Positions 48,973 to 57,044 of a stretch of DNA of 64,000 nucleotides are shown in pieces; position 1 is the first letter of the stretch, and every line of letters begins with the position of its first letter. The DNA is taken from contig JACWDM010000006.1 in NCBI GenBank assembly GCA_014654065.1, forward strand, positions 1 through 64,000, in the 5' to 3' direction. The translations under genes and the position numbers were made by a program. The notes beneath the pieces are model-generated. The model worked only from the letters and a program-made list of their open reading frames with translations. It was not told the DNA's origin and did not search any database. The stretch comes from Pelagibacterales bacterium SAG-MED15. Lineage in GTDB: Bacteria > Pseudomonadota > Alphaproteobacteria > Pelagibacterales > Pelagibacteraceae.

Positions 48973-50403
48973 ATGAATTTAGTTATTTGGGATATCGAAT
49001 CCTCTAGTGCAAATACTGATTTTGGAAGCATTATTGAAATTGGCGGTATACTAGTTGATGAAAATTTTAAGGAAAAAGATCGTTTTAATTTAAGATGTCG
49101 CTTACCAGAGGGAGAAATTCCTCAGGCAATGGCCTTAATAGTTAATAAAACAAGTATTGATCAGTTAACAAAGGTAAATTTAAGCCATTACCAAATGTTA
49201 GGGGAGGTAGAAAAAATATTCAAAAAATGGAGTCCGGCAATTTTTCTTGGATGGTCTAATATAGGTTTTGATGATGAGATGATAAGAAAAGAATTTTTTA
49301 AAAGTATAAGATATCCATATATTACTAATGCAACACCCAATAAACGGCATGATGGACTTAATATAGCAAGAGGAGCTTATGCTATAGATCCATCGGTTCT
49401 TGAAACAGAAATAAATCAAAAAAATAATCCTGTTTTTAAGCTAGAGTCTTTAAGTAGAATGAATGGTTTTGATTCAAGCGATGCGCATTCAGCACTTGTA
49501 GATTCTCAGCTGACTGGCAAGGTATTAAATTTAATCAAAACAAGACAACCAAACACTTGGAACAACTTTCTGAGAACCGCAAATAAATCAGATACTGAAA
49601 CAATATTTAAAAAAGAAAAAATCATTACTTTAAATGAATATTTTTATGGAAAATCTAGATTATATCTTTGCGCACCACTTCATCCAAATCATTGCATTCA
49701 CCCAATATATCAATGGGGACAGGCTATAGATTTGCGTGTTGATGTAGAGCCTTTAATAGACATGTCCATAAATGAACTTAAAGCTGAGATGAAAAAGACA
49801 CCTAAATTTTTACGAACAATTAGATCGAATAAAGCCCCAATTATAATTGATGCAGAGTATGGAATGAAAGTAGAACCATATAATGCGATGGATCCAAGCT
49901 TAATTAAAAAAAGAGCGAGCTTAGTAAAAGAAAATGAAGAATTTTCTAAAAAAATTTTAACTGCATTAAGAGAAATTGCTGAAGAAAAAGAACAATTAAA
50001 ATCCCAAGAAGATATTTACGCAGAAGAAAGTATTTATAAAAAATTTACATCAAATAAAGATACAGCCTTATTTCCTGCATGGCATGCAGCACCATGGAAA
50101 GAAAAATTAAAATTATTGGATAAATTTGATGATGATAGACTTGTTGGTTTTGGAAAAAAAATAATTTATCAAGAGGCTCCAGAAGTTTTACCAGAGGACA
50201 TGTTCCGTAAAATTAAAAGTGAAATTGCAAGACGGATATTAAGTGAAAAAAAAGAAAAATTTTGGACGGTAAAGGAATGTTATTTTGAAATTGATAATTT
50301 AAGAAATAAGTATTCAGAAGAAAATGATGAAGAAAAATTAAAATTTTTAGATCAACTTAACGATTTCGTCATGTTAATACAAAAAAAATACGAAAATTCA
50401 TAG
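48973..50403 (+). CDS. sbcB: exodeoxyribonuclease I-like DEDDh exonuclease
   Basis: 476 aa. DEDDh catalytic residues: Asp7 and Glu9 in WDIES, Asp100 in NIGFDDEM, His172 and Asp177 in AHSALVDSQLT. The length and C-terminal accessory regions resemble ExoI, a 3'-5' single-strand exonuclease in recombination and mismatch repair. Three bases after the RecB-type nuclease, so both end-trimming nucleases are co-expressed. trxA follows at 50438. Confidence 0.88.
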   Translation: MNLVIWDIESSSANTDFGSIIEIGGILVDENFKEKDRFNLRCRLPEGEIPQAMALIVNKTSIDQLTKVNLSHYQMLGEVEKIFKKWSPAIFLGWSNIGFDDEMIRKEFFKSIRYPYITNATPNKRHDGLNIARGAYAIDPSVLETEINQKNNPVFKLESLSRMNGFDSSDAHSALVDSQLTGKVLNLIKTRQPNTWNNFLRTANKSDTETIFKKEKIITLNEYFYGKSRLYLCAPLHPNHCIHPIYQWGQAIDLRVDVEPLIDMSINELKAEMKKTPKFLRTIRSNKAPIIIDAEYGMKVEPYNAMDPSLIKKRASLVKENEEFSKKILTALREIAEEKEQLKSQEDIYAEESIYKKFTSNKDTALFPAWHAAPWKEKLKLLDKFDDDRLVGFGKKIIYQEAPEVLPEDMFRKIKSEIARRILSEKKEKFWTVKECYFEIDNLRNKYSEENDEEKLKFLDQLNDFVMLIQKKYENS

Positions 50404-50437
50404 TTGACTTTATGGTTAATATAATTAAATAAACATT

Positions 50438-50755
50438 ATGCTTATAGATTTTACAGACTCAGACTTTGAAACAAAAGTAAAAAACGAAGAAGTATCTATA
50501 TTACAATTTTCAGCCGCTTGGTGTGCACCTTGTAAAGTTTTAAAACCAATTATGGAAAAATTATCCGACGAGTTTAAAGATAAAGCTAATTTTTATTATG
50601 CTGATATAGATGAAAAAGCAATTAACTCTGCGTCAGCTGCAGCGGTGCGTGGTGTACCGACAGTGGTTGTTTATAAAAAAGGTTTAGAAGTTGCCAGAAA
50701 AGTCGGTGGACTACCAGAACAACAAATGAGAGATTTTTTAAAAGAAAATCTTTAG
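50438..50755 (+). CDS. trxA: thioredoxin
   Basis: 105 aa thioredoxin fold. Active site WCAPCK (Ala in place of the usual Gly), then RGVPTVVVYKKG with the cis-Pro. Reduces disulfides in the cytoplasm. It overlaps convergent folC by 4 bases. In alphaproteobacteria trxA commonly lies next to folC, with addA on its other side. Confidence 0.94.
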   Translation: MLIDFTDSDFETKVKNEEVSILQFSAAWCAPCKVLKPIMEKLSDEFKDKANFYYADIDEKAINSASAAAVRGVPTVVVYKKGLEVARKVGGLPEQQMRDFLKENL

Positions 50756-52020
50756 TTTAAATTTAGAATTTCCCCAACCAAATATAGCGAACCCAAACAA
50801 AGAGTAATAGAATTATTATTTTTTGAAAGAGTTTCAATTGCTTCTTTAATACCTGTAGAAAGTTCAACATTTAAATTTAAATTATTTATTTTTTTTTTAA
50901 ATTCTTCTTTAGAAATAGCTCCATCTTGTCCATGTATATCAATCAATATAACTCTATCTACAATGTTTTTAAATATACTCATAAATTCATGATGGTCTTT
51001 GTCTTTCATCATTCCAACAATTAAATTAACTTTTTGATTTTGCTGTTTTATCCAATCAGCAATGACCAAACTGGAACTAATATTATGTCCTCCATCTATA
51101 ATTAATCTATTATTTCCTGCAATTTCTTTTAAATTTCCTGATTTAATTTCTTGAAGTCGTCCTTTTAAAGAAATGTTTTGAACACCTAATTTAATATCAT
51201 CATCTTTCACTTTAAAAACTTTTCTTGATGCTGCAATCGATGTGCTTATGTTATAGAGTTGATGATCACCTAAAATATTAGGCTCTGGAAGTATTATTTC
51301 ACCTATGTCATCTTGGTATTTAATAAAATTATTAGCAGATCTCAAAATATTAAAATCTTTATTAAAAAAATATTTTTTCGACGAATTTTTTGCTAGAGAT
51401 TGTTCAATTTTTTCTCTTATTTCTTCATTTACTTGTTTATTAATAAAAATATTTGAATTTAAAAGCTTAGATGTTTTTTCATGTATTACCCCATCAATTG
51501 TTTTATTCTCTAGCCATTGATAATGGTCGCTATGTATAACCCCAAGCAATGTGGCTAAATTATCTTTAAAAACATTAGTGCTGTCGTATTGATGAAAAAG
51601 TCCAGCTTCAATTATATTTATATTATCTTTAAAGTTTTCTGCATACTTAATGAAAGCACATGTTATAGCTTCAAAAAGAGTACATTCATCATCACCTAAA
51701 ATTTTTTCAATGTCATTTAATAAATCAGCTAAATTTTCTTCACTTATTTCACTATCATTAAAAACAAAACGTTCTGTATATGATTGTAAATGTGGAGAAG
51801 TATACATATTACACTTATATCCTCCTTTATTTAAAATAGATTTTAAACTACTGCATAAAGATGCTTTCGAATTTGTACCAACAACGGTAACGATGTTTTG
51901 AAGCTTATTTTGAGGATTTCCAAGTTTTTTTAGGAGATTAAAAGTTCTATTTAAAGATAAGTCTATTTTCCGTTTATGATGCGACTCTAGTTTGGATACT
52001 AATTTCTGAAGTTTGTTCAT
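50752..52020 (-). CDS. folC: folylpolyglutamate/dihydrofolate synthase
   Basis: 422 aa Mur-ligase-family enzyme that adds glutamate to folates. Recognised by KRKIDLSLNRTFNLLKKLGN, the P-loop region VVGTNSKAS (residues 47-54), HSDHYQWLENKTIDGVIHEK and RLIIDGGHNISSS. The P-loop is normally GTNGKGS, so two glycines are replaced. The ATG lies 47 bases inside accD, an unusually long overlap for this genome; a downstream start would cut the conserved IDL region. Confidence 0.9.
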   Translation of the reverse strand: MNKLQKLVSKLESHHKRKIDLSLNRTFNLLKKLGNPQNKLQNIVTVVGTNSKASLCSSLKSILNKGGYKCNMYTSPHLQSYTERFVFNDSEISEENLADLLNDIEKILGDDECTLFEAITCAFIKYAENFKDNINIIEAGLFHQYDSTNVFKDNLATLLGVIHSDHYQWLENKTIDGVIHEKTSKLLNSNIFINKQVNEEIREKIEQSLAKNSSKKYFFNKDFNILRSANNFIKYQDDIGEIILPEPNILGDHQLYNISTSIAASRKVFKVKDDDIKLGVQNISLKGRLQEIKSGNLKEIAGNNRLIIDGGHNISSSLVIADWIKQQNQKVNLIVGMMKDKDHHEFMSIFKNIVDRVILIDIHGQDGAISKEEFKKKINNLNLNVELSTGIKEAIETLSKNNNSITLCLGSLYLVGEILNLN

Positions 52021-52909
52021 TTTTTAATGAATTTACTTCAGAGTTTTTATTTAGCAATAACTTAATTATACCTATAATTTTTTTATTAATTTCTTTTCTA
52101 TGATAAACACCATCACACATTCCTTTATCTAGGAGAGTTTCAGAAGATTGAAATCCCTCTGGTAAATTTTCGCGTGTCTGATTTTTTACTATAGCTTGAC
52201 CAGCGAAACCCACTAAAGAGGGTTCAGCCAGAGTTATGTCTGCTATGCTTGGACCAGCAAAACTAGCTGTGATACCCCCATAGCACTTGTTCGTATAAAT
52301 ATTAATTAATGGCATACCACTATTTTTTTTAAAAGTATTTGCAGCTAAAACTGTTTTTACCATAAAATGTAATGAGAGCGCAGATTCCTGCATAGCCTGA
52401 CCTCCACCTTCACACCATCCAACAACAGTGGCCTGGTCATCAATTGCCCTCTGGTACGCAGCAACAATCGCTTCACCAGCTGCAGAATTTATTGAACCAC
52501 CATTGAATCTTGAATCGATCGCAAAAGAAATAATATCTAATCCCTCAACTGTACCTTTTGCAACAACAACAGCACAATGTTGACCTGTTAACTTTCTTCC
52601 TCTCTCTAGTTTTTCTTTATAACCCGGAAAATTTAGCATGTCATCTGGTGGGGAAGGTGTATTAATAATTTGATAATTATTTTTTCCATAAAAATGATTA
52701 AATCTCTCTGTAGGATTGAAAGGATAATGTTTCTGACATTTAGGACATGTATTTAATTGTTCGTCATTAAATATTTCAGATTTTAATATAGGTCCAGAAC
52801 AACAGGAAATCCAAGGTGAGTTTGCTTGTTCTTTTTTTGATGGAAACTTCTTTTGAATATTAAATTTAATATTCTCACCTATTTTTTTGATTCTAGTTAA
52901 CCAGTTCAT
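51974..52909 (-). CDS. accD: acetyl-CoA carboxylase carboxyltransferase beta subunit
   Basis: 311 aa. Transfers carboxyl from biotin to acetyl-CoA for fatty acid synthesis with AccA. The crotonase-like core is typical: GSINSAAGEAIVAAYQRA, WCEGGGQAMQES, YGGITASFAGPSIADITLAEP and IGFAGQ-like VGFAGQAIVKNQTRE. The N-terminal zinc ribbon is altered: Cys36-Cys37 and Cys55-x2-Cys58, where the family has two CxxC pairs. Overlaps trpA by 4 bases and folC by 47. Confidence 0.95.
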   Translation of the reverse strand: MNWLTRIKKIGENIKFNIQKKFPSKKEQANSPWISCCSGPILKSEIFNDEQLNTCPKCQKHYPFNPTERFNHFYGKNNYQIINTPSPPDDMLNFPGYKEKLERGRKLTGQHCAVVVAKGTVEGLDIISFAIDSRFNGGSINSAAGEAIVAAYQRAIDDQATVVGWCEGGGQAMQESALSLHFMVKTVLAANTFKKNSGMPLINIYTNKCYGGITASFAGPSIADITLAEPSLVGFAGQAIVKNQTRENLPEGFQSSETLLDKGMCDGVYHRKEINKKIIGIIKLLLNKNSEVNSLKNEQTSEISIQTRVAS

Positions 52910-53706
52910 ATTATTCTTGCCTTAAGTTTTTTTACCATATTACCTACATTTGTGACAGGATTTTGTCTTTTTTTAATACTATCACTGATTTTTTTACATA
53001 TTGCACTGCCAACCACCAACCCATCTGCAGATTTCAATTTTGAAATTGTCTTATCTGTAATACCAAAACCAATTACCAAATTTTTTTTTGAATTAATATT
53101 TTTTATTTTATTATAATTTTCTAATATTTTTTTTGGCGAAACTTTAAGTTTACCACCTGTAGTAGATAGCATTGATATATAATAAATCATATCATGGGAC
53201 GCTTTTACTATTTTTTTCATTCTATCTTTAGAGGTTGTAGGTGATAAGAGTTGTATAAAGTTTATTGAACTTTTTTTACACTTATTAGCGAAATTTTTAT
53301 TTTCTGGCCAAGGCAAATCAACACAAATAACTCCTGACACACCTACTCTTCTACAATCTTTTAAAAATTTATTTTCTCCATAATTAAAAATCATATTATA
53401 GTAGCCCATTAATATAATAGGTTTTGAAATTTTAGTTTTTTTGTATGCTCTTACAATTTGAAAAATATCTCTCATTTTGAAACCATTCTTTATTGCTCTA
53501 TAAGAACTGGTCTGTATTTGTGAACCATCGCCTATTGGTGTAGAAAAAGGAAAACCAACTTCTGCTATGTCCACATGGCTAGAAATTGACTCTAAAATTT
53601 TCAAAGATTTTTTCTTATTAGGATCAGATGCAACTGTATAAGAAATTAAAGCTGGTCTATCCTGATTTCTACATTTTTCAAAAGCTAGTTGAATCTCTGA
53701 TTTCAT
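52906..53706 (-). CDS. trpA: tryptophan synthase alpha subunit
   Basis: 266 aa TIM barrel. The catalytic pair Glu49 (AEVGFPFS) and Asp60 (PIGDGSQIQ) fall at exactly the canonical numbers, so indole-3-glycerol-phosphate cleavage should be possible. Other motifs differ from the usual form: PFSTP for PFSDP, and MLSTTGGK where SVTGVTGA is typical. Overlaps trpB by 4 bases (ATGA) and accD by 4 bases. Confidence 0.92.
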   Translation of the reverse strand: MKSEIQLAFEKCRNQDRPALISYTVASDPNKKKSLKILESISSHVDIAEVGFPFSTPIGDGSQIQTSSYRAIKNGFKMRDIFQIVRAYKKTKISKPIILMGYYNMIFNYGENKFLKDCRRVGVSGVICVDLPWPENKNFANKCKKSSINFIQLLSPTTSKDRMKKIVKASHDMIYYISMLSTTGGKLKVSPKKILENYNKIKNINSKKNLVIGFGITDKTISKLKSADGLVVGSAICKKISDSIKKRQNPVTNVGNMVKKLKARII

Positions 53707-54941
53707 CTTAAATATGAGCCTAATCTTTTTTTAATTATATCTTTATCCTTCAAGCTATCACCACAACTGTTGACCACAATTACTGTATCTTTACTTAGTT
53801 TAGGTGCAATTTTTATTGCTTCTGCAAATGCATGAGCTGGTTCAAGAGAAGGTGAAATATTTTCCATACTTGAAACTAACTTATAAGCACTTAGTGCTTC
53901 TTCATCAGTCGCCGAGGTGTATCTCGCACGTTTTGCATCCTTCAAAAAACAATGAAGTGGAGAAATTCCACTATAGTCAAGTCCCGCCGAAATAGAATCT
54001 GTTAGACCTATCTGACCATCTTTATCTTGAATAACATATTGAGCAGCTCCATGCAGTATTCCAATTTTAGAATTATTCGTTAGTGGAGCAGCATGTAACT
54101 TACTATTTTTTGGTCCCCCAGCCTCTATTCCAACAAATTCAACTTGTCTTTTATCGTAATCCATAAACGAACTCCAAAACCCATAACTTGAAGAACCACC
54201 ACCACATACATTTAATAATTTTAATCGTTTTGGTATTGTGCCAAATTCATCTCTGATTTGCACTATGAGTTCTCTAGAAATCTGAGATGTTGAAAATCCA
54301 CATATCTTAACAAATATATTTGGCCCAACTGTGCTTCCTACTACAAGGTGACTGTGTAAGCAGTTGGCAACCCAATATCTCATACATTCACTTACTGCAT
54401 CAATTAAGGTTTGACTTCCAGAGGTGACAGGAACAACTTCAGCTCCAAATTTCTTCATGGCATCTACATTAGGTTTTTGCCTTTTAATATCTTTAAGACC
54501 CATAAAAATTTTGCACTTTAGACCAAACTTTTTAGCAACCATGGCAAGAGTTTTACCCGCCATTCCAGCTCCTGTGTCTCCACAGACAAATTTTTTCTTT
54601 GCTCTTTTAGCAATTAAACAATGAACTATTGCGTTATAAATTTTATGCGCTGTTCCCGGGTTTTCAGATACTACTTTAGCCCATATCTCTGCACCGCCCA
54701 AATGATTAGTTAAATTTTCTAATTTTATAAAGGGCGTAGGTGCTCCAACGTAATTCTTAAAATAATGGTCTCTCTCTTTAATAAAACTTTTATCTTTTCT
54801 AAGTTTCGCAAAAAGATCAGTAAGATCTTCAATTGGTTTTTTTAATGTTTCTGGAACAAAACTTCCTCCAAATTTTCCACCCCACATTCCATTTTTGTCA
54901 TGTTGGTCTATCAGAGGTACGTTTTTTTTAATTTTAAGCAT
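53703..54941 (-). CDS. trpB: tryptophan synthase beta subunit, divergent active site
   Basis: 412 aa PLP enzyme. The overall fold matches TrpB: GGSFVPETLKKPIEDL, NYVGAPTPFIKLENL, Schiff-base Lys100 in GTAHKIYNA, CGGGSSSYG phosphate loop, and SISAGLDYSGISP. But the sequence before the Lys is VVSENPGTAHK rather than EDLNHTGAHK, and the COMM-domain ETGAGQHG motif reads DTGAGMAG. Using the constant offset of 13 from Salmonella numbering, Glu109 is Asp122, Gln114 is Met127 and His115 is Ala128. Overlaps trpF and trpA. Confidence 0.88.
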   Translation of the reverse strand: MLKIKKNVPLIDQHDKNGMWGGKFGGSFVPETLKKPIEDLTDLFAKLRKDKSFIKERDHYFKNYVGAPTPFIKLENLTNHLGGAEIWAKVVSENPGTAHKIYNAIVHCLIAKRAKKKFVCGDTGAGMAGKTLAMVAKKFGLKCKIFMGLKDIKRQKPNVDAMKKFGAEVVPVTSGSQTLIDAVSECMRYWVANCLHSHLVVGSTVGPNIFVKICGFSTSQISRELIVQIRDEFGTIPKRLKLLNVCGGGSSSYGFWSSFMDYDKRQVEFVGIEAGGPKNSKLHAAPLTNNSKIGILHGAAQYVIQDKDGQIGLTDSISAGLDYSGISPLHCFLKDAKRARYTSATDEEALSAYKLVSSMENISPSLEPAHAFAEAIKIAPKLSKDTVIVVNSCGDSLKDKDIIKKRLGSYLR

Positions 54942-55551
54942 TTAATTCTTTCAAATTATTTAAAAAAGTATCTACTTTTTTTAAATCTTTATTATCTTCT
55001 GTTTCAAGACTGCCTGACAAATCTATTATATTTGCAATTTTTTTGAAATTATCAAGGTTGTCATCGTATTTTATATCTCCAGCTATCATTTTTTCAATAT
55101 TATTTGGTAAATCCTCCAACAAAGAATGCTGAAAACCTATTGATTTTTCATAACCTTTTCCATCAAATAAAAAAATATCTGAAATATTTAAGTAATCTTT
55201 GTACTTATTGACATCTTTTTTATCTTTAATTGTTAATGCAGTAATAATCTTTTTTTTATATTTAGTAAGTATGATTTTAGTTCTTTCAGGGCTTACGTCA
55301 TATAATTGATAGTAATCAAAATTAAAATTTTTTATTTTTTCTAAAATTTCATCGGATGGATCAACTAAAACTGCAACAAATTTTACATTTTTTCTATTTA
55401 TATTTGTTAAGTACTTGAGTTTATCTATTTCAATAAATCTCTTTGATTTAGGAAAATTACTAATAAAACCAATAAAGTTGGGTGGATACTTATGATCTAA
55501 TATAAATCTTAAAGTTTTTTCATCCTTAACACCACAAATCTTTGCTTTCAT
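54934..55551 (-). CDS. trpF: phosphoribosylanthranilate isomerase
   Basis: 205 aa TIM barrel. N-terminal KICGVKDEK with catalytic Cys6, PKSKRFIE, and the catalytic Asp130 in FLFDGKG. Other typical strings are altered: VQLHG reads YQLYD, and the GGTG phosphate loop region reads GKGYEKSIGF. Together with changes in TrpB and TrpA, the whole trpF-trpB-trpA unit looks fast-evolving. The end overlaps the trpB start by 8 bases. Confidence 0.85.
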   Translation of the reverse strand: MKAKICGVKDEKTLRFILDHKYPPNFIGFISNFPKSKRFIEIDKLKYLTNINRKNVKFVAVLVDPSDEILEKIKNFNFDYYQLYDVSPERTKIILTKYKKKIITALTIKDKKDVNKYKDYLNISDIFLFDGKGYEKSIGFQHSLLEDLPNNIEKMIAGDIKYDDNLDNFKKIANIIDLSGSLETEDNKDLKKVDTFLNNLKELNA

Positions 55552-55552
55552 T

Positions 55553-56443
55553 TTAATCTAACCATTTACTATAAATCTGTGGATTATTTTTTAAATAATT
55601 CGGAATTTCGTCAGAATTAATTTTTATAAGCTGGGGTCCTTCTCCAAACTTACTCTGTCTCTTGTCAGCATTAACATCGTAAATTGCTTTTTTACTTTTA
55701 ATAATTTTTTCAATTTGCCCTAAATTAATGTGATTAGCTTCGAACTCTTGATGATGTAAATAAGACCTAAGTTTATATTCAATTTCTTTAGCATTTTTCA
55801 TATTAGTATAATGCCAACCTCCATCTTCAATAAATTTTAGATTTCTATATTTGGTGGATGAAAAAAAAGTATCAAATCTATAAAATGCAAATTTTTTATC
55901 TTTTACACTTCTAAGCCATTGCGGACTTATTAATTTTTTCATTTTACAAGCTTTAGAGCCAGTCCATTTAAAATTAGAAAGTTTAAGATTAAATTTATAA
56001 TAAAACATATCTTGTCTAAAAACTAGAATTTCATTTTTAATCTTATTAAAATTTATTTTTTCTAATTTTGGTATTTCATCTACATCTGAAATTATAATTA
56101 AATCATCCAGGGATGCATTTTTTAGACCTTGGGAAATTAAATTTCTTTGAGCATTTTCCCTTTTATAAGCATTAAATATATATTTACTATCTATATCGTG
56201 TTTTGTGTCCTCTTTTTCAAATTTATAAAGGTCCGATGGTTGTTGGTCGTAAATTATATAAATTATTTTTTGTTCAAATTTTTTAAATTTTTTTATATCA
56301 AAATTTAGTTTTTTAGCTTCCCCCTTATGGTTATACTTACTTTCAACTATAACAAAATAATCAACATATTTATCAAGCAAATTTAGTCTTAATTCTAATA
56401 CTAAATTTTCATCAAAAAACATGAAACAGTCGTATACTTTCAT
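55553..56443 (-). CDS. glycosyltransferase family 17
   Basis: 296 aa. YDCFMFFDENLVLELRLNLL and FVIVESKYNHKGEAK are hallmarks of GT17 (N-acetylglucosaminyltransferase III-like) enzymes. IISDVDEIPKLE holds the acidic D-x-D type site and GGWHYTNMKN is conserved. Probably adds a sugar to a surface glycan; donor unknown. First gene of the minus-strand run leading into trpF one base later, and divergent from the phosphoribosyltransferase gene. Confidence 0.85.
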   Translation of the reverse strand: MKVYDCFMFFDENLVLELRLNLLDKYVDYFVIVESKYNHKGEAKKLNFDIKKFKKFEQKIIYIIYDQQPSDLYKFEKEDTKHDIDSKYIFNAYKRENAQRNLISQGLKNASLDDLIIISDVDEIPKLEKINFNKIKNEILVFRQDMFYYKFNLKLSNFKWTGSKACKMKKLISPQWLRSVKDKKFAFYRFDTFFSSTKYRNLKFIEDGGWHYTNMKNAKEIEYKLRSYLHHQEFEANHINLGQIEKIIKSKKAIYDVNADKRQSKFGEGPQLIKINSDEIPNYLKNNPQIYSKWLD

Positions 56444-56485
56444 ATATTTATTTAATTAAACTTAATACTATATTAAAAGATTAAA

Positions 56486-57007
56486 ATGGAAAAAAAATTA
56501 ATCATTAGCTTCAACGAATACCTTGATACAGTAGAAAAACTTGCAATAGAGATAAATAAGGATTTTAAACCTACTGTACTAGTGGGAATAATGAGGGGCG
56601 GTGCACCAATAATTGATATATTATCAAGAATTTTTAAATTACCAACAGCTTACATTGTTATTCAATCATATTCTGGAAAAGGTATGGAAGATAAGCAAGG
56701 TGAATTGATATTTGCTCGAGAAATAAGCTCAATAGCTAGCGAAAAGGATTTTGAAAAAGTTTTATTAGTAGATGATTTATCAGATACAGGCTTAACTTTA
56801 AATAAGAGTATCGAATGGTTAAAAAAATATGATCCAGTTAAAAACTACATTAAAGAGATAAAAACTGCATGTTTATGGAAAAAGAAATCATCCATATTCA
56901 ATCCAGATTATTGTTCTGTAAAACTTGATAGTGATCCATGGATAGTTCAGCCAACCGAACACTATGAGGAATTATCTATTGAAAAATTAGCTTTAAAACA
57001 CAAATAG
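56486..57007 (+). CDS. purine phosphoribosyltransferase (hypoxanthine/guanine-type)
   Basis: 173 aa type I phosphoribosyltransferase. PRPP motif VLLVDDLSDTGLTL (92-105) with adjacent acidic pair, GIMRGGAPI loop (34-41), and DPWIVQPTEHY near the C-terminus, similar to Gpt/Hpt enzymes. Salvages a purine base to its nucleotide. It is convergent with a purine permease gene and shares a bidirectional hairpin terminator with it, which fits purine uptake and salvage. The exact base cannot be fixed. Confidence 0.8.
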   Translation: MEKKLIISFNEYLDTVEKLAIEINKDFKPTVLVGIMRGGAPIIDILSRIFKLPTAYIVIQSYSGKGMEDKQGELIFAREISSIASEKDFEKVLLVDDLSDTGLTLNKSIEWLKKYDPVKNYIKEIKTACLWKKKSSIFNPDYCSVKLDSDPWIVQPTEHYEELSIEKLALKHK

Positions 57008-57031
57008 GGCTAGAAAAATCTAGCCCTATTT
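57002..57031. terminator. bidirectional intrinsic terminator between PRT and purine permease
   Basis: Perfect 13-bp stem AAATAGGGCTAGA (57002-57014) / TCTAGCCCTATTT (57019-57031) with an AAAA loop and T- or A-rich flanks on both sides. It serves both convergent genes. The phosphoribosyltransferase stop codon (57005-57007) lies inside the left arm. Confidence 0.85.
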
Positions 57032-57044
57032 ATTAATTTTGATT

